Assembly (NCBI GenBank): GCA_963847615.1
Contig: CAWKAN010000017.1
Coordinates: forward strand, 248,001 to 312,000
Length of the DNA stretch: 64,000 bases
DNA from: Palsa-883 sp963847615
Lineage (GTDB): Bacteria > Pseudomonadota > Alphaproteobacteria > Acetobacterales > Acetobacteraceae
Direction: 5' to 3'
Shown: in pieces, positions 29,502 to 36,763 of the stretch
Layout of the letters: every line of letters begins with the position of its first letter
How positions within the stretch are numbered: position 1 is the stretch's first letter
Notes under the pieces: model-generated
Told to the model about the DNA's origin: nothing
Database searches by the model: none
Seen by the model: the letters and a program-made list of their open reading frames with translations, nothing else
Position numbers and translations under genes: made by a program

Positions 29502-30461
29502 TCAGTCTCCCATCGGCCGGACGACACCGCTGCGGCGGTTGATCGCGTAGCGCTGCACCAGGCCGCCGTTGTCGGTGGTGACGATATCGGCGGTGATCGT
29601 GTCGGCATCCTTCTCCGTCACGTTGCCGAGCTTGAGGTGCGGGTTGCCGGCCGCGCTCAGCCAGCGCGCCATGTTGGTCTTGACCTGGTCGAGCGTGAGG
29701 TTGAGGTCCGCCCGCTGCGCGCTGCCGCGTCCGTCACCGCACGCGCCGTAGTCCGCCCAGCCCATCATCTGCGGCCCCCACCAACCACCGCGACCCGGTC
29801 CGAACCAACCGTGCATCATCCAGGGGCCGGGACCGTCGCCGTCGTCCCAGCCGCTCATGTGCCGGCTCATCCAGCCGCCGCCGCCGGGTCCGAACCGACC
29901 GCGCATCATCCACGGTCCGGGACCGTCGCCGTCGTCCCAGCCACCCATGTGCCGGCCCATCCAGCCGCCGCCGTCGGGTCCGAACCGACCGCGCATCATC
30001 CACGGCCCGGGACCATCGCCGTCGTCCCAGCCGCCCATGTGCCGGCCCATCCAGCCGCCGCCGTCGGGTCCGAACCGACCGTGCATCATCCACGGCCCGG
30101 GACTGTCGTCGTCGTCCGAGCCCTGCGCCTGCCGGCCCATCGGGCCGCCCCCGGCGGCACGGTCGGCGGGCGCGTCCCCGCCGCGCATCATCCAGGCGCC
30201 CGGACCGTTGCCAGGGCCCCACCCCGACGACTGTCCCGCGCCGCGACCCGCGCCGCCACCGGTTTGGTTGGCCGCGCCGCTGCCGCCTGCGGCATTGGGC
30301 ATTGAGGCATTGGGCATATTCGCCCCGCCGGGACCCATCATCGAGGAACCCTGCGCCGGGCGGGCCGTGCCCTGGTCAGGGGTCGCCTGTGCCCAGGCGC
30401 CGCCCGCGGTCAGTGCAAGCGCGAGCGCCGTGGTGCCGGCAAGACGAGAGATCATGTTCAT
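29502..30461 (-). CDS. Exported Met/His/Trp-rich repeat protein with C-terminal PepSY-like domain
   Basis: A 319-aa secreted protein. The signal peptide ends at GGAWAQA; a Gly/Asn-rich linker follows, then four 30-residue repeats (consensus PGPWMMxGRFGPxGGGWMGR plus HMGGWDDGDG) rich in Met, His and Trp, then a C-terminal domain LTLDQVKTNMARWLS...ITADIVTTDNGGLVQRYAINR. Similar C-terminal segments occur in periplasmic metal-associated proteins. Met and His clusters suggest copper or silver binding; this is inference from composition. GGAAGG precedes the start. Confidence 0.75.
   Translation of the reverse strand: MNMISRLAGTTALALALTAGGAWAQATPDQGTARPAQGSSMMGPGGANMPNASMPNAAGGSGAANQTGGGAGRGAGQSSGWGPGNGPGAWMMRGGDAPADRAAGGGPMGRQAQGSDDDDSPGPWMMHGRFGPDGGGWMGRHMGGWDDGDGPGPWMMRGRFGPDGGGWMGRHMGGWDDGDGPGPWMMRGRFGPGGGGWMSRHMSGWDDGDGPGPWMMHGWFGPGRGGWWGPQMMGWADYGACGDGRGSAQRADLNLTLDQVKTNMARWLSAAGNPHLKLGNVTEKDADTITADIVTTDNGGLVQRYAINRRSGVVRPMGD
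29742..30101 (-). repeat. Four 90-bp in-frame tandem repeats
   Basis: Coding repeats of 30 residues in the Met-rich protein. The first two units are almost identical; units three and four are more diverged, with the fourth carrying WGPQMMGWADYG. Near identity of the first units indicates recent unit duplication. Confidence 0.85.
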
Positions 30462-30588
30462 GGTTCACCTTCCTTCCCCGACCAAACGGCCGGAGATGTG
30501 TTCGTGGCGTGGACTCGGCGCCGTGCGCGCCGCCGTGCAGCAAAAATCCGGCGTGACCGGGCGGCGCGCGAACGCAGCCGCTCGCCGC

Positions 30589-31005
30589 TCAGGCGGTTGG
30601 CCGGGGCGGCGGCAAGCTCGGCTCCTGGTCGATGCTTGCTGCGCCCGCATCGCGTGTGGGGAAGAAGCGGACCAGGCCGGGGCGCCGCGCACCGTGGGCG
30701 GCAACGCCGGTGGAGATCCAACTGAACGGCACGCCAGGGCACCCAGGGCCGCAGCATGCTGCCGGGGTTCCGGGGTGCCCGTTGTCCGGACACGGCGCGG
30801 CGGGCGCCAGGCAGGGCGCGCCATGGAGGGCCAGGGCCGAGACTTCTGCCCTGGCGGCCGTCTGCCCCGTCAGGGACGCGGACGCGGCGGCGGCGCGCGC
30901 CGAGGGAGCCGCGGCGAGCAGGCAGGCGACCAGCAAACCCGCCACGAGCGACAGGATCGCCCCTAGGTGCCGGAAGCTGGTTTGTCTGCTGGTACCGACG
31001 TTCAT
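30589..31005 (-). CDS. Exported Cys-rich small protein of the metal cluster
   Basis: A 138-aa protein with a signal peptide (LGAILSLVAGLLVACLLAAA, cleavage near APSARA) and a cysteine group CLAPAAPC then AACCGPGCPG, resembling small copper-responsive proteins in which His and Cys clusters bind metal. No firm family. The ATG at 31005 is chosen because the signal peptide begins right after it. A TTGACCCAGGTCAA box lies 78 bases upstream. Confidence 0.6.
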   Translation of the reverse strand: MNVGTSRQTSFRHLGAILSLVAGLLVACLLAAAPSARAAAASASLTGQTAARAEVSALALHGAPCLAPAAPCPDNGHPGTPAACCGPGCPGVPFSWISTGVAAHGARRPGLVRFFPTRDAGAASIDQEPSLPPPRPTA

Positions 31006-31082
31006 GTGGCCCCTGCATGTCCTCGCCGCGAATGCGAACTCAAAGACTACGCCAAGGATTGGGCGGACTGGGTCGAGACGCA

Positions 31083-31096
31083 TTGACCCAGGTCAA
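31083..31096. promoter_or_regulatory. FNR/FixK-type box
   Basis: TTGACCCAGGTCAA, a near-perfect TTGA-N6-TCAA dyad, 78 bases before the Cys-rich gene. The same 14-mer occurs at 32213, and a one-base variant at 39788. Confidence 0.55.
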
Positions 31097-31229
31097 ACCT
31101 CCGCGCCGAACCCGGTGGCGCGGCGTGCGACCCCCGTGGCGGTGAGCGTCCCGGGGATGCCGCGACCGCCATTGCCCAATGGAAACGCCCAATGGAATAG
31201 CCGAGGGAAATTGCCGAGGAGACCTGCGT

Positions 31230-32113
31230 TCACCGCACCACGAACTTGCCGTACATGCCCTGTTCGGCATGTTGCGGCGTCGGGCAGACGTACCAGTAGG
31301 TCCCCGCCTCACGCGCGACGAACGTTGCCTCCAGGGCGGCGTAATGGGCCTGTTGGACCGCCTCGACGCTGCGCCATGGCAGCAAAGGCATGACGCGGGC
31401 CAGGCCCGGGCCGGTCGCCATCATCGACATGTAGGGGTAGGGGGGCGGCACGTGCGTCACGATGCCGCCGTGTTCCATGTCCTCGCCGTAGTCCATATTG
31501 ACGAGCCTGAAATGAACGACGGCGCCAAGCGGCACGACCAGGGTCGGATTGACCAGGCCATGAACCTCGAATGTCTGATCCTCGTGCCCCGGCTGCACGG
31601 CGACGAGATCGATCGTCACGTCCCTGCCGCTGTAGGTTACGGTACGCTCTTATGGCGTTGACTGTTGGACGGCCCGTAGGGCGGAAAAGCGCAGCGCCTT
31701 CCGCCACCGCCGGGCGAGCCGCTCGCATCTGCCGACGTCCCCAACAACATATCCCGCCACCGTCCGATGGCGGAAGGCGCTGCGCTTTTCCGCCCTACGG
31801 GGCCGTCCAACAGTCAACGCCATATGAGCCTTACGGTATTCGCCTTGGCATCGGCCGTGCCGATCCGGTCCCTGCCCTGGAGGTAGGAGTTGACCTGGCT
31901 GTAATCCAGCACGCCGCCACCCCAATTCGGCGAGACAGGGCGGTTGGCGCCCCCCATCATCATGCCGGGTCCCATGCCATAGCCGCCCATCATGCCAGGC
32001 CCATAGCCCTGCGGCCCGCCGCCAGACGGTTGCGCGCCCGCTGGGGGGATGGTGCAAACAGCCGACGCCACAACGATTGCCGTGGTCAGTCCGAGGAAGC
32101 GTCCGCGAGACAT
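31230..32113 (-). pseudogene. Rusticyanin-like cupredoxin, split by a 186-bp element
   Basis: Periplasmic type I copper protein. The first part (32113 leftward) has a signal peptide ending AGAQP, a Gly/Met-rich linker and ...GTADAKANTV; it then runs into the inserted element and stops. The rest (to 31230) has TYSGRDVTIDLVAVQPG, FEVHGLVNPTLVVPLGA, NMDYGEDMEHG and YWYVCPTPQHAEQGMYGKFV, carrying Cu ligands His, Cys, His, Met. Removing 31637-31830 gives KANTV|TYSGRDV in frame, as in rusticyanin TVTYSGK. The restored protein is about 230 aa. As sequenced it cannot make the full protein. Confidence 0.85.
31645..31830. mobile_element. MITE-like palindromic element, 186 bp, 8-bp target duplication
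   Basis: Inverted arms of about 63 bp (from CGCTCTTATGGCGTTGACTG on the left; GGCTCATATGGCGTTGACTG as the complement on the right) include the GGGCGGAAAAGCGCAGCG type palindrome frequent in proteobacterial genomes. It is flanked by exact 8-bp copies TTACGGTA at 31637-31644 and 31831-31838. It has no coding capacity, so it must have been moved in trans. It interrupts the rusticyanin-like gene. Confidence 0.85.
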
Positions 32114-32212
32114 CTCCTTGCCCTTTCGTCGGGACGTGACGCGCCGCGCCGCCGGGGTGTCCTCGGCGCGTCTGGAGGCCCGCGATTTATCGGCACCTGG
32201 CGACCGGCGCGT

Positions 32213-32226
32213 TGACCCAGGTCAAG
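32213..32226. promoter_or_regulatory. FNR/FixK-type box before the cupredoxin gene
   Basis: TTGACCCAGGTCAA, identical to the box at 31083, 100 bases before the cupredoxin start at 32113. Confidence 0.55.
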
Positions 32227-32314
32227 TGCCGTCCAGTCTGATGCCGCAGTCGCGCAGCCCGGCTCGTCCCGGCTTGACTTCGTGCCGGCCCCTCAGGTTT
32301 GCCCCATCGGCCGA

Positions 32315-32682
32315 TCAGTTGATGCCGATGGCCAGCCCCGGCGTCGAGAACCACACCGTCGGCGGTGCATAGTACGCTGGCGGTGCAGGTACGCTGGCGG
32401 CGCGTAGTACGCCGGCGGTGCATAGTAGGTCGGCGGGGCGTAATAGGCAGGCGGTGCGTAGTAGGCGGGCGGTGCGTAGTAGGCACGAGGGGCATAGTAG
32501 CCGCGAGGGGCATAGCCGCCATGCCCGTGCCATTCCCGTCCTTGCCAGGCCCAGCCTTGCCCGTGCCACGCGTAGCCGTGCCTGGCGCCATCGTGGCGCC
32601 AGCCGTCGGCCTTGGCCGGGGGCGCGGCCGCGAGCACCGCAAGGGCGCCCATGGCGGCCAGAATTGTGGCGACCCGCTGCAT
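32315..32682 (-). CDS. Exported Tyr/Pro repeat protein (one frameshift near 32388)
   Basis: About 120 aa. A signal peptide (VATILAAMGALAVLAAAPPAKA) precedes a His/Trp/Gly segment (GYAWHGQGWAWQGREWHGHG) and seven YYAPPA repeats. The frame is lost in the repeats: adding one base at about 32388 yields PAPPAYYAPPTVWFSTPGLAIGIN, a sensible end at 32315. Similar YYAPP proteins are surface or periplasmic proteins of unknown role. It lies first in the leftward metal cluster. Confidence 0.65.
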
Positions 32683-33061
32683 GATTGCCTCCTTTCCGGC
32701 GACCCGATGTCGCCAGGCTCCGGAGCAGACCCCGGCTTCGTGGCGGCAAGCGGGCAAAAATCGGGCGCGGCGGTCACGGTTGGGAGGGGATCGCTCCACA
32801 GTCCCGCTGCCGGCCGACCCGGCATGCGACCGCGCCGCGCGGCAGCGTCACCCCAGCCCCGACATCGCGAGACCCCCGACATCGCGAGACCCCCGACATC
32901 GCGAGAACCCCGATATCGCGATACCCTCGATATCGCGATAACCTGGGCCGGTGCGCGGTATTCTCCTTTACCGCGACATCGCCCTTGGCCCGTCGCGCAG
33001 CCTGGCGGCGGGCGGCGCGGCAGCCCCGGCCGCGATCAACCGACGCGCCGGCGCGTTCCCG
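32683..33061. other. Intergenic region with a tandem repeat
   Basis: Apart from the 17-bp repeats marked separately, no gene or RNA is seen. It should hold the promoter of the YYAPP gene. Confidence 0.4.
32857..32941. repeat. Five 17-bp tandem repeats with TCGCGA cores
   Basis: Units begin at 32857, 32874, 32891, 32908 and 32925. The first three read CCCCGACATCGCGAGAC (the third ends in A); the fourth and fifth change to CGATATCGCGATA, making TATCGCGATA palindromes. They lie about 175 bases upstream of the YYAPP gene start. An iteron-like binding array is possible. Confidence 0.85.
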
Positions 33062-34213
33062 TCAGCCGGCGGCCACGCCCCAGCGGCGATAGCCTGCCGC
33101 CTGCGCGATGCGGCGCTCGGCCATCGCCGTCGCGGCAGCACGCGGCGTACCCCGCGTCGCGGCGGCCTGTTGCAGCATCTGGCGAGTGTTGCGGCCGATC
33201 TTTTCGGCAATCGCGGCAAACGCGCTGGCTTCGCTGCCGCCGTGGTATTCGATCGCCGCACAGATGACCCCGCCGGCATTGGCGATGAAGTCAGGCAGCA
33301 CCAGGATGCCGCGCGCGTGCAGCATCGCCTCCGCCTCCGCCGTCGCCGGGATGTTGGCGCCTTGCGCAACCAGCTTCGCGTGCAGGCGCGAAACATTGTC
33401 GGCCCGCAACACGTCGGGCCGCGCGGCCGGTATCCAGATCTCGCATCCGACATCGATGATCGCGTCCGGATCACGCTTCTCGCCGGCTGGGAACGCGGCC
33501 AGCGTCCCGCCCTCCAGCTTGTGACGGGCGAGCGCCGCGACGTCGAGGCCGACGGGATCGTGCACCGTGGCGCTGGTGTCCGCCGCGGCAACCAGCACGG
33601 CGCCCTTCCCGGCGAGGAATTGGGCGGCATGACGCCCCACCGCGCCGAATCCCTGCACCGCGACCCGGGCGCCGTGCAGCGTCAGGCCGCAATACGGCAA
33701 AGCCGCCTCGATCGCGGCGACCAGGCCGAAGCCGGTGGCACCGATCGCATCGAGCGGGATGCCGCCCAGCACGGGCGGCAGGCCGACCGCGCGGCCGATC
33801 TCGTCGCGCACCCAGGCCATGCAGGCTTCGTCGGTCCCCATATCCGGCCCCGGGATGTAATCCGTCAGATCGCGAATGGCACAGGCGAAGGCCCGGATCA
33901 TCCGCTCCTTCTCCGCGACCGGCATGCGGTGATCGCCGATGATCACCGCCTTGCCGCCGCCGTGCGCCAGTCCCGCCGCGGCGTTCTTCAACGTCATCGC
34001 GCGGGCCAGGCGAACGCACTCGTGGACCGAAACGTCCGGGGCCATCCGCACCCCGCCGATCGCCGGGCCGCATCCCAGGTTGTCGATCACCACGATCGCC
34101 TTCAGCCCGACAGCAGGCATCAGGATGTGCACGATCTTGGCCGGGCCAAGCGAATCGGCGAAGCGAAACATGTCCTCCATGACAGCGTTCCTTTCCGCAG
34201 CAGACATTATCAC
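33062..34213 (-). CDS. Glu/Leu/Phe/Val dehydrogenase family protein
   Basis: NAD(P)-dependent amino-acid dehydrogenase, 383 aa from 34213 or 372 aa from the inner ATG (MEDMFRF). Dimerisation and substrate domain: GPAIGGVRMAPD, MTLKNAAAGLAHGGGKAVI (Lys pair) and YIPGPDMGTDE. NAD domain: VAVQGFGAVGRHAAQFLAGKG, then LVAQGANIPATAEAE and FIANAGGVICAAIEY. The length and GGVRM pattern are closer to the leucine/valine dehydrogenase branch than to hexameric GDH. Substrate not fixed by sequence. Confidence 0.88.
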   Translation of the reverse strand: MIMSAAERNAVMEDMFRFADSLGPAKIVHILMPAVGLKAIVVIDNLGCGPAIGGVRMAPDVSVHECVRLARAMTLKNAAAGLAHGGGKAVIIGDHRMPVAEKERMIRAFACAIRDLTDYIPGPDMGTDEACMAWVRDEIGRAVGLPPVLGGIPLDAIGATGFGLVAAIEAALPYCGLTLHGARVAVQGFGAVGRHAAQFLAGKGAVLVAAADTSATVHDPVGLDVAALARHKLEGGTLAAFPAGEKRDPDAIIDVGCEIWIPAARPDVLRADNVSRLHAKLVAQGANIPATAEAEAMLHARGILVLPDFIANAGGVICAAIEYHGGSEASAFAAIAEKIGRNTRQMLQQAAATRGTPRAAATAMAERRIAQAAGYRRWGVAAG

Positions 34214-34535
34214 GGCAGCTTGAGCGCGCCCGGTGCCAGCCGACCGCCGGTCTTGCCCCTTTGCCGGATCGTCCGGCGGCTGGCATCGGGCGCGATTTGG
34301 CGCGGCCGCCTACCAAATACCGGAGAACGCCCCGCGCAGCTTCCCGGGCAGCCTCCTGAACAGTTCCCTGAACGGCTCACAGGGCATCTCCGTGGCAACG
34401 CCGCGCGCGATACCGATCGCCGCAAGCATTGGCAGACTCGGCGCTTCGGCCGGTCGGGATCAATGCCGGCAATCCCAATGTCACGTGCGGCCATAATATG
34501 GTATCGTTGGTGGCACGGTGGAATTGGGTTGGGCC
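34214..34535. other. Intergenic region between divergent genes
   Basis: Should hold promoters for the dehydrogenase and ftsB. A CATAATATG stretch at about 34491-34499, 37 bases before ftsB, could be a -10 region; no clear -35 was seen. Confidence 0.35.
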
Positions 34536-34865
34536 ATGTCGTTCGGGCGTGAACTGAAGCGGCGGATACGGGGGGCGATCGCGCCGGCGGCCTTCCTGGC
34601 GGTCACCGGCTATTTCTGTTGGAACGCCGTGCAGGGTCCGCACGGCTTGAGGTCCGCCGCCGCGCAGCAGGCGGTGCTGGTCCAGGCCCAGGCCGACCTT
34701 GCCGCCGCCCAGGCCGACCGCGACGCCTGGCGGCTGCGGGCGCGGGCGCTGGAGGACGATCATCTCGATCGCGACGCGCTGGACGAGCGGGCGCGCGCGA
34801 TGCTGAACCTGGCGAACCCGAAGGACATCATCGTGCAATACGGCCCGAAGGACCGGCTGTTCTAG
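34536..34865 (+). CDS. ftsB: Septum formation initiator family protein (FtsB/DivIC)
   Basis: A 109-aa divisome protein. A basic N-terminus (GRELKRRIRG), one membrane segment (AIAPAAFLAVTGYFCWNAV), then a coiled coil (about 45-80) and the family end RARAMLNLANPKDIIVQYG. It bridges FtsL and FtsQ in the periplasm during division. I use ATG 34536; GTG 34518 is possible. The stop codon TAG is supplied by the terminus of an inserted repeat element, so the native last codons may differ. Confidence 0.85.
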   Translation: MSFGRELKRRIRGAIAPAAFLAVTGYFCWNAVQGPHGLRSAAAQQAVLVQAQADLAAAQADRDAWRLRARALEDDHLDRDALDERARAMLNLANPKDIIVQYGPKDRLF

Positions 34866-35026
34866 CCCGCATTTCTCACACTGTCGTGGGACGATGGCGA
34901 AGGGCATTGTCGTGCCAACAGGTTTTCGCGCCGCCGCCAATACCGGGTGTATTCGCAAGGCGCGAAAGCCTGCTGGCGCGGCAAGGACCGAGCCAGCGCC
35001 CGCGAGAGTGTGAGAAATGCGGGCTA
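34863..35026. repeat. MITE-like inverted repeat element, 164 bp
   Basis: Terminal inverted repeats of 24 bp (TAGCCCGCATTTCTCACACT..., 34863-34886 and complement at 35003-35026, one mismatch). Inside is a second inverted pair around GCGCCGCC..., so the whole element can fold. TAGCCCGCATTTCTCAC ends resemble those of IS1380-type elements from memory. Its left edge forms the ftsB stop codon. Confidence 0.65.
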
Positions 35027-35051
35027 GCCCGATCGCGGAACAGCCTCGCCG

Positions 35052-35714
35052 CTACGCCTTCGGATACCCCACGGTCTGCGAGAACATGATGAACCGTGTG
35101 TCGGCCAGCTTCAGCGTGCGGGCCAGGCGGGCCTGGTCGAGCGAGGCGCGGAACACGCAGGCCAGCCCTTCCGAAGCGCAATACAGATAGACATTCTGGC
35201 CGATGAAACCGATGTCCGCGGCGGCGAAGCGGTGCTGCTCTTCGGGCGAAACGCCGCCCATCTGCGTGGCGTTGGAGACATAGACCAGGTCGAGCGGCGC
35301 ACTGCCGACGAAGTCCTGCACGCCGGTCTGCGCGCGAATGTCACCCGCGAGATGCGGCAGCAGCCGATGCGCGAGCGGATCGTAGCGCCAGGTGCCATCC
35401 GCCATGGCGGCGAAGATCTCGGTCTCGCGCGCATGCCGCCAGGATGGCGCGGTACGATCCGCGGTGGCTGGCCGGTTGACGCCGTAGGCGCACCACAGCA
35501 GCTCGGACAACACCTGTGGCGGCAAGGGGCGCGGCGCGAAGGCGCGCGTCGAGCGCCGTCGCTTCAGCGCCTGGGCCAGCGAGCTGCCGAAATCGGCGCG
35601 CGGTGGCGGCAGGTCGATCGGTCGAAGCTCTTGCGCGGCGGCGATGCCGGGCGCCATCGCCAGGCCGGCCGCTGTGGCGAGCAGGCCCAGGCTGATTTCG
35701 CGTCGCGTGGTCAT
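35052..35714 (-). CDS. Exported nitroreductase-like (SagB/ThcOx-type) protein
   Basis: A 220-aa FMN-dependent nitroreductase-fold protein. An N-terminal signal (TRREISLGLLATAAGLAMAP, possibly Tat) is followed by KRRRSTRAFAPRPLPPQVLSELLWCAYGVNR, the FMN-phosphate and start motif of the SagB-like group, and AAADIGFIGQNVYLYCASEG. The start overlaps the end of the FAD subunit gene by 4 bases (ATGA), so it belongs to the molybdenum enzyme operon. Its role there is unknown; it could pass electrons or modify a substrate. Confidence 0.8.
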   Translation of the reverse strand: MTTRREISLGLLATAAGLAMAPGIAAAQELRPIDLPPPRADFGSSLAQALKRRRSTRAFAPRPLPPQVLSELLWCAYGVNRPATADRTAPSWRHARETEIFAAMADGTWRYDPLAHRLLPHLAGDIRAQTGVQDFVGSAPLDLVYVSNATQMGGVSPEEQHRFAAADIGFIGQNVYLYCASEGLACVFRASLDQARLARTLKLADTRFIMFSQTVGYPKA

Positions 35715-36760
35715 CTCGCGGTCTCCGGATCGGTTGCGCCGGCCGCCTGCAGCACGGCGCGGCGTACCAGGGTTGCCAGGATCGGCAGCTTGTAGGCGTT
35801 GCGGCGCAGCGGTTCGGCGCCGGCGATGGCGGCCTGACCCGCGGTGTGCGCCACCGCCGGATCGATCACCTGGCCAACCAGGACGGCCTCGGCCGGCCGC
35901 GCCCGCCACGGCACCGGCGCGGCCGCACCCAGCACCACCGCGGCACGCCGGCAGCGCCCATCCGCCGCGCATTCCAGCACCACGGCGACGTCGGCGATCG
36001 ACCAGTCGAAGGACGGCTTTTCCGCCTGTTTCAGGAACGCCGAGCGCGCGCCCGCCGGCATCGGCGCCAGCCGCACCGCGGTCAGCACCTCGCCGGCGCG
36101 CAGATCCGTTTCGCGCCGGACATCGATCTGCGGTCCCACCAGGAAGTCGGCCAGGGCCACGCTGCGTGCGACGCCCTGCGCATTCACCAACTCGACCTGC
36201 GCGCCGAACGCCACCAGCGCGGTCGCGGCGGTGGAGGGGTGCACGATGGCGCAGCCGGCCTGGCCGAACACCGCGTGGTACTGGTTCTCGCCGGCGAAGG
36301 CGAAGCAGTGGTCGCCGCCCTTGCGCGCGCAATGGTGCGCCAGCGAACGGAAATACCAGCAGCGCGGCCGCTGCAACAGGTTGCCGCCGAGCGTCGCCAC
36401 GTGGCGGATCTGTGGGCTGGCCGAACGGCCGGCGGCATCCGCCAGCGCGGTGTAGCGCCGGCGCAGCACCGGATGCGCCGCGAGCTGCGCCAGCGTGGCC
36501 AGCGCGCCGATGCGCAACCCCTCGGCGTCCTCGGCGATGCCATCGAGCCCCGGCACCGCGCGCAGGTTGACCACGCGGCTCGGCCGCAGCAGGCCCTGCT
36601 TCATCAGGTCGAGCAGATCGATGCCGCCGGCCTTCAGCACCACGCAGTCCGCCGCCGCCGGCAGCGCCGGATCGGCCAGCATCGCCGCGTCAACCGTGCG
36701 CCGCGCCAGCGTTGCCGCCTCGGCGATGGAGCGCGCTTGCTGCCAGGCGAAGCGTTGCAT
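35711..36760 (-). CDS. Molybdenum aldehyde/xanthine dehydrogenase FAD subunit
   Basis: CoxM/PaoB-type subunit of 349 aa. FAD contact motifs are visible: VLKAGGIDLLDLMKQG near residue 41, RHVATLGGNLLQRPRCWYF (about 119-137; the CWY segment binds a 4Fe-4S cluster in PaoB-like proteins) and HPSTAATALVAFGA. Third gene in the leftward order 2Fe-2S subunit, Mo subunit, FAD subunit, nitroreductase-like gene. No signal peptide, so it would be co-exported with the Tat-carrying subunit. Confidence 0.9.
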   Translation of the reverse strand: MQRFAWQQARSIAEAATLARRTVDAAMLADPALPAAADCVVLKAGGIDLLDLMKQGLLRPSRVVNLRAVPGLDGIAEDAEGLRIGALATLAQLAAHPVLRRRYTALADAAGRSASPQIRHVATLGGNLLQRPRCWYFRSLAHHCARKGGDHCFAFAGENQYHAVFGQAGCAIVHPSTAATALVAFGAQVELVNAQGVARSVALADFLVGPQIDVRRETDLRAGEVLTAVRLAPMPAGARSAFLKQAEKPSFDWSIADVAVVLECAADGRCRRAAVVLGAAAPVPWRARPAEAVLVGQVIDPAVAHTAGQAAIAGAEPLRRNAYKLPILATLVRRAVLQAAGATDPETAR

Positions 36761-36763
36761 CGC

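Noticed and set aside
29349..30305. Pro/His-rich ORF on the + strand
   Set aside because: Antisense image of the 90-bp repeats of the Met-rich gene.
32857..32941. CRISPR-like array
   Set aside because: Units of 17 bp are contiguous, with no spacers and no cas genes.
34518..34536. GTG start for ftsB at 34518
   Set aside because: Would add MELGWA before a normal FtsB start; the ATG at 34536 fits family length better, though it is not excluded.
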